Under the pieces are notes generated by a model that was not told the DNA's origin, did no database searches, and was given only the letters and a program-made list of their open reading frames with translations. The position numbers and the translations under genes are program-made. Below are positions 52,329-63,838 of a stretch of DNA of 64,000 nt, one piece after another. Source of the stretch: Niebla homalea (Eukaryota > Ascomycota > Lecanoromycetes > Lecanorales > Ramalinaceae); NCBI GenBank assembly GCA_019925105.1, contig JAHGAU010000035.1, forward strand, positions 62,001 to 126,000, given 5' to 3'. The number at the start of each line of letters is the position of its first letter. Within the stretch, counting starts at the first letter, position 1.

Positions 52329-55300
52329 ATGTCAAAACAACTCTACGTCGGTACATACTATATTGCAACTGGCCTAGCTCAGTTACTCGATAAGAAGATG
52401 GGCTTTCATGCGACCCCACAGGTTGCGGCGGGTATCGCTATAGGAGCTTTCGCTGTCTTCCTGGCTATTACTATTCCCACCATCATTTTCTGCATCAGAT
52501 GGAGGCATCGAAAAAAACTGGCAAGAGCTGAGACCCCCACTGTGAGCGAAAGACGTCTCTCCACCTTTTCGAACAGAGTCTTCCGAATCAAGGATGATGA
52601 TGTCTCACGGATACCGGGGACGAGTTCAGGTTCTCGGCGCTCCCTGAACTCGAACTATCGGCGTCTCACACCCTATACTCCGATGGCGTCGCGCATTGAT
52701 ATAAATGATGAGAAAGCTAGTACCTCATCTCCGCGCCACAGCGGAGATGGGCCGGAAGGCAGAGCCTCGGTGACACCTACCAAAGCTTGGCCTCTTCCCA
52801 GACGTCTCACTCGGTCGAATGGAATCCCATTATCGAACATGCGGCGCTCAAGATCTTACAATCGCATGAGTAGGGTAGATTCGGCCCGGCAGATATCAAT
52901 GAGAAGCGGCTCATCAGACGTATCTCCTTTCACGCAGCGTCCTGGTAGAGGAGACTCTTCAATATTGGAGACGCCCTTACGGTTCAAGTCTCGGGCTGAC
53001 ATTCCTGATACACCTCCTGCCTCTATCCTTCGACCGAAGCCTCTTTTCCACGGTACGCAGCGCAGCATATCATACAACGTCTCAGAAACAATGTCTCGGA
53101 GCAGGACCACACCAGCACTTAATGAAATGGACACAAAGCGCTCGACGAGCAATCCGATAGGGAATAAGAATCACCATCGATCGTCTAGTTTGTGGGATCA
53201 GGACCCTGGCATACCTCCAGCCAAGCCTGTCCCGGTATTGCCGCTCGAAGGCACCCTACAACGATTGAAGAGGGTCAAGAGCTATAGAGAGCTGAACTCT
53301 CGAGCATCTTCGGACGTCTTTGGTATGGATACCGCCATCTTGAATCAGTCTCAATCATTCTCGGAAGCAAAGACTGAGGTCAATTCTGTTGATGACACCG
53401 GCATGCTTCTTCAGACAGAGACTGCGGACGATCCAGAAGGCCGCAGTGTGGCAATCGACATAAGGCAGAATCCACTCAAGGGTAATGACTTGGAAGTTGC
53501 ACAACCCGTTACCGCAAGGAGGAATTTGGAGTATATCAAATCGCAAAGGGTCAGTCTGCAAGGGAGCTTACCGAGAAGCAATAGTAGTGGAATATCGCAA
53601 TCATGGCTCGATCACAAATGGTCACGCAACCCTTCAAGTAACTCACTGAGTCAATACGGATTGGACACCCCACCGAGAAGACGACCCGGCAAGTTTAGTA
53701 GCGCAGAGAAGAGAGGAGCGAGGAATCTTGTGGGAGCAGTCTCGCCATCGCCGCTAAGAACCGGCTCCACAACAACCACTCCAGTCAAACGGGCCTCAAC
53801 TTCTATACTACAGGTAATCTCAGGTAACGGGCACAGCGCAAAGGTCGCAATCGAGAATAAACGACCTTCGTCCTACACCAACGGTGATCCATTCGTCTCA
53901 GATCGAAGCTCGATCCTGACAGCAAGCAGGCCTGCATCGCTACAGAAAGTCATAGGTCACAGGAGGCAAAACAGCATTCGTATATCAGATGTCCCCAGAC
54001 CACTATCGATTGCTAAGCCATCTCCGCCTGTCTCAGAGTCGACTGGCCAGCCCGAAGACCCTGTCCTTGAGCAATCTCATCAAAGACGCTCGCTCAATAT
54101 ATCGGGAAGACGACCCACATTCCGTCCCCCCTCCGCCATCAAATTCGATTTTCAGCTCGGCTCTCTCGTCTCCGCAAGCCAACCACATACCCCCCGGGAC
54201 AGTATGGAAGACATGGCCACCTATTCACCCACCCTCTCAATGCTCTCAATGTACAACGCCAAAGCCGACGAAACCGCCAGCAAACCACCCAACCTATCCC
54301 CCCTCTCCACCCCTTCTCGGCCCCCCCGCCATCCCCACCGAATCAATGCCATTTTCAGCCCCCCATCGTCCACTTCACCCACCACCAGTACCATGGAGTC
54401 CACACGGTGGCCCCTGACCTCCACCGCCACCGGCACTGCAACCACTATCCTCACCACCCCCGGCGAATCCACCGCCCAGCGCCACTCCCCCACAGCCTAC
54501 GAGCGAGGCTTCAACATCTTCACCTACGACGCGAGCGCGCAGCACAGACGCGACCACCGCATCTCCAACAGGCTCAAATGTTCCCCCACGATAAGCGCCA
54601 CGCTCGTGAATTCAAACTCAGCATCCCCGTCCAAGTTTCCCCTGCCACCGCCGAGGCATCCATCTCATACCGCTAGAGGAGCGAGCAAGATCGACTCCTT
54701 GCCGATGAAACGTGACCCTGGCTCTCCGGCATTTTCTCCCACAACATACTCCTCCCGAGCCAACACATCATCCCCGTTCCACCGCCGTTTCTCCCCCCCA
54801 AAATCCATCCACGGGCGCCGTATATCCAATACCAACAACACCACCACCACCACCACCACCGCCTCTCCATCCCCATCCCCCTCAAAAACGGAAACCGCAC
54901 CACACCACCGCTCCAAAGCCCTCTCCCTCTCCATCATCGCCTTACGCCGCATGAACTCCGAAACCACCACCACCCTATCCTCCTCCCCCTCCTCCTCCTC
55001 CCCGGAGAAGCGCAAAATCAGCCGCGAGCACAACCGCTACATCTCCCTCGGCGGCACCGGCGACGCTGTCACAGGGCACAAGCCCCCCGAAAGGGATGTC
55101 CTGCGTCAGGCGGAGGAGGAGGAGGAGGAAGCTCGCTCTGCCCCGCCACCCGCAGCAGCAGCAGCAGCAGTACCGGATCCACAGCTGCGGGAGCGGGAGC
55201 GGGAGGGCGGGGCGGAGAATCTGGGATCGGAGAAGCCGATGATAATGATGAGCAGCAGTAGTAGTAGTAGTCCGTTGTTGTTATCCGACGAACGTCCAGC

Positions 55301-55937
55301 AGTGCGCTCATCGGAGCAGCAGACCACGCTGCGGACCCCGCGGAACGGGCGGAAGTGGTGGAGGAAGAGTGGTACCCCCCCCGCCGCCGCCGCCGCCGCC
55401 ACTAAGGGGGATCAGGGCAAGCAATGCGAGAGTGGTGCGTCAGCGGCGGCGATGATGACGCCCGCGAGTGCTGGCTCTTCGTCGTCCTCGTCGTCGGAGT
55501 CGGAGTCATCGTCAGCAGCGAGGACGAAAATCCCTGCTGTGGAGGAGGCGGGGGAGGGCAAATATACTGGTGAGGCAGGAGCGGCGTGGCTTCCCCCCAG
55601 TACTGTTAGGAGAGGAGGAGACACGGTGAGGGGACCGCGCGTCATGCCCCCCCTCCTTCCTCCTCCTCTCCCTCGCCCTCCCGCCGCTGCATCCACGCAT
55701 ATCAGCGCGCCAACCGCAGATGCTGCCCACACCGCATATTTCACGCGCTTGACGGGGGATGGTCGTCGCACCAGACGCAGCCCGATGAAACGGGGCCCAA
55801 CACCGCAGCAACGACGGGGTGTGGCCGGCGTGGAGAGCGGAGTGCAGGTGTCGTCGTCGTCGGAAGGTGGTGGTTGTGGGGGCAGAGGGATTCGGTGGGG
55901 GCGGGTGGTGGTGGGGGAAGGTGGCGGGGAGTGGTAG
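52329..55937 (+). CDS. Ser/Thr-rich single-pass membrane protein, function unknown
   Basis: Single uninterrupted frame of 1202 aa. Near the N-terminus one strongly hydrophobic segment (AAGIAIGAFAVFLAITIPTIIF, roughly residues 33-55) is followed by CIRWRHRKK, so the bulk should be cytoplasmic. An internal ATG at 52398 (MGFHATPQVAAGIAIG) is an equally plausible start. The remainder is Ser/Pro/Arg-rich and disordered with many RRxS-like sites, suggesting phosphorylation. After about 54840 the sequence becomes simple: Thr, Ala, Glu and Ser homopolymer runs from ACC, GCC, CAG, GAG and AGT repeats. No catalytic domain. Similar N-terminal anchors with basic stops occur in fungal hypothetical proteins; a scaffold at a membrane is conceivable. 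Confidence 0.72.
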   Translation: MSKQLYVGTYYIATGLAQLLDKKMGFHATPQVAAGIAIGAFAVFLAITIPTIIFCIRWRHRKKLARAETPTVSERRLSTFSNRVFRIKDDDVSRIPGTSSGSRRSLNSNYRRLTPYTPMASRIDINDEKASTSSPRHSGDGPEGRASVTPTKAWPLPRRLTRSNGIPLSNMRRSRSYNRMSRVDSARQISMRSGSSDVSPFTQRPGRGDSSILETPLRFKSRADIPDTPPASILRPKPLFHGTQRSISYNVSETMSRSRTTPALNEMDTKRSTSNPIGNKNHHRSSSLWDQDPGIPPAKPVPVLPLEGTLQRLKRVKSYRELNSRASSDVFGMDTAILNQSQSFSEAKTEVNSVDDTGMLLQTETADDPEGRSVAIDIRQNPLKGNDLEVAQPVTARRNLEYIKSQRVSLQGSLPRSNSSGISQSWLDHKWSRNPSSNSLSQYGLDTPPRRRPGKFSSAEKRGARNLVGAVSPSPLRTGSTTTTPVKRASTSILQVISGNGHSAKVAIENKRPSSYTNGDPFVSDRSSILTASRPASLQKVIGHRRQNSIRISDVPRPLSIAKPSPPVSESTGQPEDPVLEQSHQRRSLNISGRRPTFRPPSAIKFDFQLGSLVSASQPHTPRDSMEDMATYSPTLSMLSMYNAKADETASKPPNLSPLSTPSRPPRHPHRINAIFSPPSSTSPTTSTMESTRWPLTSTATGTATTILTTPGESTAQRHSPTAYERGFNIFTYDASAQHRRDHRISNRLKCSPTISATLVNSNSASPSKFPLPPPRHPSHTARGASKIDSLPMKRDPGSPAFSPTTYSSRANTSSPFHRRFSPPKSIHGRRISNTNNTTTTTTTASPSPSPSKTETAPHHRSKALSLSIIALRRMNSETTTTLSSSPSSSSPEKRKISREHNRYISLGGTGDAVTGHKPPERDVLRQAEEEEEEARSAPPPAAAAAAVPDPQLREREREGGAENLGSEKPMIMMSSSSSSSPLLLSDERPAVRSSEQQTTLRTPRNGRKWWRKSGTPPAAAAAATKGDQGKQCESGASAAAMMTPASAGSSSSSSSESESSSAARTKIPAVEEAGEGKYTGEAGAAWLPPSTVRRGGDTVRGPRVMPPLLPPPLPRPPAAASTHISAPTADAAHTAYFTRLTGDGRRTRRSPMKRGPTPQQRRGVAGVESGVQVSSSSEGGGCGGRGIRWGRVVVGEGGGEW

Positions 55938-56584
55938 TGGTGGGTGGAGACGGGATAGCATGATTGATGAGGAGTTGGATGGGCGGGAGTCGTGGGAGGA
56001 CGAGGGGTGGAGGGGGGGGAGGGGGAGGAGGGCGCATCATGTGGTGAGGGAGAGTTTGTATGATGCGCGCGGGTTTTTGAGGGAGGTTTGATTTGGGTTT
56101 TTCGGTTTGGGGAAGGGAAGGGGTTTTTTTTTTGGCGTTGGTCTTTCTTCTCATTATATTTTTCCATGTTACATATCTGATCTATTGATACCGAGGCCGC
56201 CATGCAGCGGGGGTGGAAGGGGAATTCTTGCTGCTTTCCGACCACCTCTGATATCGTGTCAAGATGCTTACGTGACAATCACATTCGCTTCAGGGGGCCA
56301 GCCGCGCTTCCTATCATCCTCTTCTCCCCTTCTCTGCTCTTCTACTGCATCTCCTCTCATGCGCCGCCCCTCGAAGAGCCAGCCAGATGACCTACCATTA
56401 CCCTCGGAACCCCTCCAGAACCCTCATTCCGTCCGCCGCCATTTCGTCTCATCCATCCCATCTCCCTCCGTTCCATGACCATTCACCCCCTGCCCATCCT
56501 CATCCCGCCCATCCACCTCCACCTCCACCCCCTCATCATCCCTCCCCCTCACCCTCCCAGCCCCCTCCCCCAACCTCCCCCCCC
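55938..56584. other. Convergent, strand-biased intergenic region
   Basis: G-rich on plus to ~56120 and C-rich after ~56400. Long Pro-rich frames on either strand reflect composition. Between 3' ends of two genes; no gene supported. Confidence 0.5.
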
Positions 56585-57673
56585 TCAAATTCCCCCTTCA
56601 TCGAAAAACTCCCCCACATTCTCCGCAGTGATCCACCCTCCACTCCCCGGCATCGGCGGCGGCAGCGCCGGCGCCCTTCCCCCCTCCTCCCCCAATGCAT
56701 CATCCTCATCACCGTCCGCGGTGGTGGTGGTGGATCCATACACACGGTGTGCGATATAACCGACCCCCCTGTCATCGATGCGATGCAAGCCCAGGGGATC
56801 ATCATCCTGGTTCCAGAACGCGTCGTCGTCGTCATCGTCAGTGGTGGTGGTGGGGGGGTCAGGGTGGAGGTCTGCGCAGGCGGAGAGGGCGGTGTAGAGG
56901 TTTTGGGCTTCGGTTTCTTCTTCTCCCGTGGTGGTGGATGTGGATGTGGATGTGGATGTTGGGGGAGGAGCGGGAGGTGGGGAGGGGATGATGGTTAAGG
57001 CGATGGTGTTGTCCGGGTCGTGGTCATCGTAGACGGGGCCGGAGATGGTGAGGAGTTGGAGGTAGAGGGAGGGGGCGGGGAGGAGCGCGCGTGGAGGGAG
57101 ATGGACGGGTAGGGGATCTTGAGGGTTGGTGGTGGGGGAAGAGCTGGGGGGATGCTGGTGGGGGAAGCGGAGGAGGGGCGGGTGAGGATGAAGTGGCTGG
57201 GTTGAGAAGGGGGCGACAGTTAGTGTACGTGCTCAATTGGTGGGGAAGGAGTAGAGGGGTTGGAGGAGGGGTGGTGTGGGTAGAAAGGGAGGGAGACGGA
57301 GGACCGTCACGTATCACATAGAGGTAGCTTACGTGGAAGTAACCCATATGCCCACATCATGTATCTCGACCTCATTCACCTGCGTCTCATCCTGCTCCAC
57401 CTCTTCTGAATCTGGCTCCCCACTGTGGGTTGGGGAGTTGCCATTGATTCCGTTTGTGGGCCCTTGGGTCCCAGAAGCAGACGACTGGGTATTGGCGAAG
57501 GAGGCGAAAGCGGTGGAAGAGGCGGCATCAGGAGAGGAGAACTTGAGCGTCGCGCGCGGTGTGTGGTGGTAGAGTACTGGGGGACCAGAATGGAATGAGG
57601 TGGGTGTCTGCGATTGAAAGTCGCTCAGTGGAGTGAAGTCGGAGAGGCGGGGAAGATGGCGAGATATTTCCAT
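56585..57673 (-). pseudogene. ICln/Lot5-type (Voldacs domain) gene with a 2-bp frameshift
   Basis: Exon 1 is 57673-57333, intron 57197-57332 (136 bp, GTAAGC...ACCCAG), exon 2 is 57196-56585. Exon 1 carries the family start LSDFTPLSDFQSQTP-x-SFHSGPPVLYHH and a strand leading to GIWVTSTHFILTRP across the splice. Exon 2 carries IPYPSISLHA, then in another frame SLYLQLLTISGPVYDDHD and the C-terminal GSGGWITAENVGEFFDEGG. Proteins of this family (pICln) assist methylosome/snRNP assembly or cell-volume responses. The frames meet at the GCGCGCG run near 57088-57094: total exon length minus 2 bp is a whole number of codons (316 aa). This is either a sequencing/assembly error in a GC-rich tract or a real lesion. 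Confidence 0.72.
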
Positions 57674-57928
57674 TGCGGAGATGTTCAAATGCAGGGAGAG
57701 ATGCAGTGAATAGGCGTGATTGATGGGATATGGTTGTGAGTTGAAGAATATCAAGTTTGGACGCTAGTGCCCTTTATCATACTACCATTCTCCACTGATA
57801 TGAAGAACTCGTTATGACCAAATTTGATGAGTTTCGCTTGGACATCCGAGTGTATATGATCAGGACAATAATCTCATTATAACGCTACTGAGCGGCCTTT
57901 TCGCGCTCAGTGATCCGTAGCCCTGAAT

Positions 57929-58536
57929 TCATCCATTCCCAATGCCCATCCCACCAAATGCGCGATCCAGAGCTTCTCCAGCCTCGTCACGCCGTCCCTC
58001 GGTGACTGCTTGTGTGCTTGGCCCGTCATCCGATTGATCCATAAGATTTACATCTCCGTTCTGTTCGATAGCTCCAGCTTCATCAGCTTGCCCACCAGCC
58101 CCCTTCCTCTCAGGCTCCAAGATCTTTGCATTGCTGTCCAACCAACCCGGCGCCAATCTCCGCTTTTCCATCAATTCTTCTTCTTTCAACGATCGCTCCC
58201 AATCCTGTATAGCCTTGTCGGCATCCTCATGAACCTTCTGTATGTGCGCTTGTAGGGCCTGACACGATGCTATGATCTCATCGGGATGCGCGACGTGACC
58301 TGAAGGGGCGACAACATATTTCTCGCGCTCGGTGCCATCGGGATTCGCTGTGGACGAGGGCGGGAGCGTTGATGGTAGAGGCTTATAAGTGTAGGGAAGA
58401 GTGGGGGCAGTGGGTAGCGAGATGAAGGGAGAGACGGTCAAGGGGACCTGGGCGAGGAGGGGATGCGGTTCTACAGGTAGTGAGTATGATGGATCTTCTA
58501 GATGCTTGAGGGTATAAGCTTACTGCCGTTATACAT
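57929..58536 (-). CDS. Conserved small fungal protein of unknown function, two exons
   Basis: Exon 1 is only 13 nt (58536-58524, MYNG plus one base), intron 58471-58523 (53 bp, GTAAGC...CTGTAG), exon 2 is 58470-57929; the product is 184 aa. The spliced start reads MYNGKPHPLLAQVPLTVSPF. A Pro-rich N-terminus is followed by NPDGTEREKYVVAPSGHVAH, a coiled-coil-like segment (SCQALQAHIQKVHEDADKAI, then EEELMEKRRLAPGWLD) and an acidic tail ending GGMGIGNG. No domain recognised; nuclear or adaptor roles cannot be judged. Confidence 0.72.
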
Positions 58537-59311
58537 GATGATCACGATGATGATTCAAGCATCGTCTACAGACTACAGCACACCAATTAAATTGCCGATC
58601 CAATAAAAGATGCACGATGAAATCTCAGAAAGTGAGTTGAGGATCATCTCGATGCATACAACGTAAACCGGGATCGATAAAAAGGACCCTCGGACCACTC
58701 AAACGTCAGATCTTCTAGCATGCATGACGATAGGGCTGTCGAATCGGCGGCCTGTCGGGAGGCCCATCCCCCCGCGCCCGCGGCTCTTAACTGCCTGCGT
58801 CTTGGCGGGTGTTTCTTGGTGGCAGCGGTGCCTGCCCCCCAATCTGCCAACTGCCACTTTTTTCATCAAAGTTTGAAGGATCCGTTCTTGCACATTTAAC
58901 CAAATTTCCCTGCTTTCAGATCTACCATCAGCCGTATCGGAATTGTTGCATACGTTCAAGAGCTATCGCACGTCTCAAATGACCTCCTTGCTTTGTTTCA
59001 CGAGCCTATTGATCCGGTGAGGCCCTCTCTTTTGAAACAGAAGGCAGTGTCCGCAGTCGCAGTGTCGCACATCTTAAAACAGCCCTCTTTGCCCTCTTTG
59101 CCTCCCCCACGAGACCACCAACATCTTGCCCCGCAAAGCTACATACACATTTACATGACTCGGGACTGCTCCGAGGCGATGAGGAGATAAACCCAATCCT
59201 CACCTCCCACTCGTGTTGCTCCTTACTTTAGATACTCACGCCCTGCTTCAACACCGCAAGCGACGCACTCTTCCTTCGAACAAAGCTTGCAACATCTCCT
59301 CATTGACAAAT
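58537..59311. other. Divergent promoter region upstream of calcineurin A
   Basis: Holds a CT-rich tract (about 59080-59125, with a repeated TTTGCCCTC-like unit) before the calcineurin start. Short upstream ATGs occur. No gene supported. Confidence 0.5.
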
Positions 59312-61197
59312 ATGGATCTCGACGGCGCTCAGCCTCTGGCGCGAGCTATGACCGAGAAAAAGCCCGTGCCCGAGATCGACTTCTCGCTCCACACAATGGA
59401 AGATGGCACCCAGGTCAGCACACAGGAACGAGTGTGTAAGGGTAGGTTATCCATTTCTCCCACGCGCAAACAGCAGAGTCGCCCGTCTGACTGCTCGGAT
59501 CGCCACAGATGTTCAAGCGCCTGCGTTCCAGCCTCCCACGGAAGAACAATTCTTTTCCCCCAATGATCGCACCAAACCGAACCTGCAGTACCTCAAACAG
59601 CACTTCTACCGTGAAGGCCGATTGAACGAAGATCAAGCACTGTGGATTATAGAAGAAGGCACCAAGATCCTCAAGTCCGAGCCGAATCTTCTCGAGATGG
59701 ATGCTCCCATCACAGTATGCGGCGATGTACACGGTCAATATTTTGACTTGATGAAGCTGTTCGAGGTCGGAGGTGATCCGGCAGAGACTCGATATCTCTT
59801 CTTGGGCGATTACGTTGACCGAGGCTACTTCAGCATTGAGGTCCGATTCTGCCATCACTTGCGACTCCATGGTTAAGATTACTGACGGTTACCACAGTGC
59901 GTCTTGTACCTTTGGTCCCTGAAGATTTGGTACCCACAGACTCTGTGGCTGCTGCGAGGAAACCACGAATGCCGTCACTTGACTGACTACTTCACCTTCA
60001 AGCTGGAATGCAAGCACAAGTACTCCGAAAAGATTTACGAAGCATGCATGGAGTCTTTCTGCTCCTTGCCGTTAGCCGCCATCATGAACAAGCAATTTCT
60101 CTGCATACACGGAGGCCTGAGCCCGGAGTTACATACGCTCGAGGACCTCAAGAGCGTACGTGTCCAGCTTGCCGCTCGCTCGAGTCGCACCTACTGACAC
60201 GAGAGCCAGATCGACCGCTTCCGCGAACCTCCTACTCATGGTCTGATGTGTGACATTCTTTGGGCTGACCCACTTGAAGAATTTGGCCAGGAGAAGACGT
60301 CGGAGTATTTCGTTCACAACCATGTCAGAGGCTGCTCGTACTTCTTCTCGTATCCTTCGGCATGTGCCTTCTTGGAGAAGAACAATCTCCTCTCGGTGAT
60401 ACGCGCGCACGAGGCGCAAGATGCAGGTTACCGAATGTACAGAAAGACCCGGACGACCGGATTCCCCAGTGTCATGACCATCTTTAGCGCACCTAATTAC
60501 CTCGATGTCTACAACAACAAGGCTGCCGTCCTGAAATATGAAAACAACGTAATGAACATTCGACAATTCAATTGCACCCCCCATCCCTACTGGCTACCAA
60601 ATTTCATGGACGTCTTCACTTGGTCTCTACCTTTCGTCGGTGAGAAGATCACGGACATGCTGATTGCCATTCTCAACACCTGTTCCAAGGAGGAGCTTGA
60701 AGATGACACGCCCCTCACATCTGAGCCAACATCACCTCCGTTGCCCAACGAAGCCGAGTCGGCAGATGCCAAGAGACGTGCCATCAAGAACAAAGTGCTG
60801 GCCATTGGACGATTGTCCCGGGTGTTCCAAGTGCTTCGTGAAGAATCCGAAAGGGTCACCGAGCTCAAGACTGCTTCTGGGGGTAAGCTGCCAGCTGGTA
60901 CTCTCATGCTTGGCGCGGAGGGCATCAAGCAGGCTATTCACAACTTCGAAGATGCCAGGAAGGTGGATCTGCAGAACGAGAGGCTGCCCCCAACACACGA
61001 TGAAGTCTCACGCAGGAGTTTGGAGGATCGGAAGGAGGCTCTGGAAAGGGCAAAGAATGATGCAGCGAACGATCCGAGCATCTCGCAAATCGCGAGGAGA
61101 ATTAGTGTGTAAGTTTGCCAAGCGAACTGATGAGTGGAATGCCTCATACTCACCACCGATCAGGTCTTCAGGAAGCAAGGGTAATCTCGGACGTTAG
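59312..61197 (+). CDS. cnaA: Calcineurin catalytic subunit A (Ca2+/calmodulin-dependent protein phosphatase), five exons
   Basis: Exons are 59312-59441, 59509-59840, 59898-60155, 60210-61108 and 61164-61197; introns are 67, 57, 54 and 55 bp. The product is 550 aa. PPP-family metal and catalytic motifs: GDVHGQ (115-120), GDYVDRG (153-159), GNHECRH (175-181), plus the C-terminal [11 protein letters not shown]. The calcineurin-specific regulatory tail is present: calnexin-like B-subunit-binding helix region ([17 protein letters not shown]), calmodulin-binding segment [20 protein letters not shown] (~434-453) and autoinhibitory [19 protein letters not shown] (~475-495). It dephosphorylates targets such as Crz1-type transcription factors and controls growth, stress and virulence in many fungi. 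The last exon encodes only a short SGSKGNLGR tail. Confidence 0.96.
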
Positions 61198-61649
61198 GGC
61201 AGCCTACTAGCCTTGGACCGCAAAGAGCTCCGAAGAGTCATTCCTTTGTATGTTGCGTGCAATGATGACGGATATGCTCTTTAGGTTCAGTGTGATTGCT
61301 GGACGATTTCGACTTCTGGAAAGCGACAAGCGCGAGTAAACTGCTGGTCAGGTATGTGGCAAGGCCAAAGGTGGAAACTCGGTGGCTTTGACGGACAATG
61401 ACATATGAATGAATGTAGATAGCAGCAGGACGAAAGCTGTCATTAATCAATGAGCATTTGTTGATATCTTGTCCAATTCTCGACTTTAGATTCAGCCAAG
61501 GATCACTGCCTCAGCTAAGGTAGACAGGATCCATGGTAGGCTGGTTACGTTGAATCCCATTTGGGCGATTTCATTGGTGGAAAGCGCTAGGCGGACAACT
61601 TGATTTGAGGCGCAGGCGACGCGACTTTTGACCTCATTCTGTTCGAACA
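61198..61649. other. Intergenic, no gene seen
   Basis: Between calcineurin A and the next plus-strand gene; ordinary composition. Confidence 0.5.
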
Positions 61650-63838
61650 ATGGCTATTAAATCTGACTTTCTACGCAGGGCCTGCTCAACTCTGAGCAAT
61701 AGCACATATGTATGTCCATCATGCCGATTGAAAGCTTCAATTCCCGCAGGTGCACCCCGCAGCAGGCCCACGCTCCTACCTGCCTATCGCCCACGTACCT
61801 CCAATCCTTTTCCTTTGACCGCACAGACCCGACATGCGTCCACAATCGCCAATGTCACCTCAATCAACAGTAAGAAGGATATACCGCCCGATGCCGAGGA
61901 GATATACCACGCACTTGCGTCGCTTGAGAATGACGCGGGCATACATGTGAATCTGAGTCAATTGCGGCTGGCATTACGGGGTTTGGAGTCTCAAGATGCT
62001 GTGACAAGGGTAGCTAGTAGGTGACAGAATGTGTTCGAGTAGAGCAATTCATCACAGGAGTGTGCATCTGGGATGCCAAAAGCTGACGGTGAGCGCATAG
62101 TTCTCGGGATCGAGGATAAAGTAGGAGCTTGTCGGCTGGCACGAGTCTTGCTAGCTGATCCATTGGCTGCGGAGCAAGAATGGGAGAAACTTTTGATCGA
62201 CGATAAGGATCAGAATAAGGATGAGAAAGCTGTCATGCTGAGGTCCGCTGCTTTCTCCATACCACCATCACAGGTGTAGGCTGATTGGGACCCCACAGGT
62301 ACGGCCACCGATTCCACATTGATGACCGGCATCCACTTGTCAAGACCTTCTCAATCCCTTCCAAAGTCCTTCAAGATCACAAGCTTGAGATATTTGTTCA
62401 AGGAATGCCCACCAATATTTTAGATGCGGCAGAGGGTGCAAACAGCCTCCTTGTTCCTGCCCTTGAGACAGCAAGCGCAGCTAGCGGGAGGCTCTCCGCT
62501 GTTACATACCCCGTACATAAGACTTTACTCTATGCCCGTAGTCTCAATGATTCAGTACCAATAGGCCAGATCACTCGGACTGCCAGCTCGCAGGACGGAG
62601 CCTCAATGGTCCAGGGCGCAATAGACGGCTCATGGAACAATCTTCGTTCTCCCTCCTCGACCACTGCCCCCATCATCGGCGCAATCAACCTCAATCTCGC
62701 AGAGCTTGGTATAGACAATCTTCGCAAATCGTTAGAGCGCTCGTTCGACTACGAACACGCCTGGTACGACTCCGGACTATCCGCTCTCTCCGCCTGGCTC
62801 ACGGATGGCACCACATCCCCTGAACCCGTGAACCAACCACTCAAACCGACAATCCTCAACCTTGCAAACGTCATCATCTCCAGTACCGCCTCCGCTATTC
62901 AAACTGAGGAGCGCGCCAAAGTAGCCAAAGCTCGAGCAGCCGCCATCCCGCAAAGTGCGCGAGATATCCTGAGCAGGGAGATTGACGTCTGGGCAGAGAA
63001 TGCGCACACCGAACTTCGTGATCGACTCAACAGTGCGTTCGCGAGCAAGTCTTGGAAGCGGATCAAATGGTACAAGCTCTTCTGGCGCGTCGATGATGTT
63101 TCCACCACGCTCTCCGAGATCATACAGCGGGCATGGCTGGTAGATGCAGAGAAAGGGGTGATTTGGTTGAGTGGGCGGATGCACCAAGCCGGTTTACAGC
63201 CATTACCCCAAGCCACTTCCACCTCCTCATCAACTCCTGCGGATCAAGGCAAAGAGGAAGCTAGTGAAGAGGATGAGAAGCAGCGCTTCGGTGCAGCTCC
63301 GCTCGCCCCGACTGTTCGCGACGTCCTGCACCTTGTCACGCCTGAGTTTTCGTCCCCCGACTTCGACCGCTCCCTTTCCCCTCGGCCCTATCCTAACCTG
63401 ATCCTCGCGGCTCGCGCCCGCCTGGCCACCTTAACGGTTCCCACTCTCCAGTCCTTGGCGCAGTCGCTGGTCATACAGGCCTTGGCCATGACGTCCTCGT
63501 CAACGGGAATCTCCGCGCTGGTTTATATAAGCGTCAGTGCGACAAGTGTCTATGAAGCGGGAGTAGTCGCGGCGGTAGGCACCGTGTGGGGGTTGCGGAG
63601 GTTGCAGGGTGGCTGGGGAGAAGGGAGGCGAGGCTGGGAAGACACGCTGCGGGAGGATGGGAGGGAGATCTTGGGCGCGGTGGAGAGGGATATGAGAGTT
63701 GCTGTCCAGGATGGTGGATCCGAGAGGGACGAAGGGAAACCTGATGTAGAGGAAGAAGAGATGCGAAGGGCGAGGCTGGCGGTGGAGCGGGTTGAGGATG
63801 CCATGAGCTCGTACATGGAGAAGATCGAGCGGAAGTGA
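61650..63838 (+). CDS. Predicted mitochondrial membrane protein, fungal-conserved, three exons
   Basis: Exons are 61650-62016, 62101-62242 and 62299-63838; introns are 84 bp (GTAGGT...GCATAG) and 56 bp (GTCCGC...CCACAG). The product is 682 aa. The N-terminus MAIKSDFLRRACSTLSNSTY, with further Arg and Ser up to TARHAST-like residues near 65, is a mitochondrial presequence. Spliced text reads VAILGIEDKVGACRLARVLL, then RYGHRFHIDDRHPLVKTFSI and IPSKVLQDHKLEIFVQG. Near residues 580-610 there is a hydrophobic hairpin (ALVYISVSATSVYEAGVVAAV...WGLRRL), suggesting inner-membrane anchoring, followed by a charged C-terminal helix. It may belong to the Mmc1-type fungal mitochondrial proteins, but I am not confident of the name. 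Confidence 0.75.

Noticed and set aside
55412..56278. 288-codon minus-strand frame
   Set aside because: Antisense to repeat-coding sequence; mostly Pro, Ser and Thr runs without a fold.
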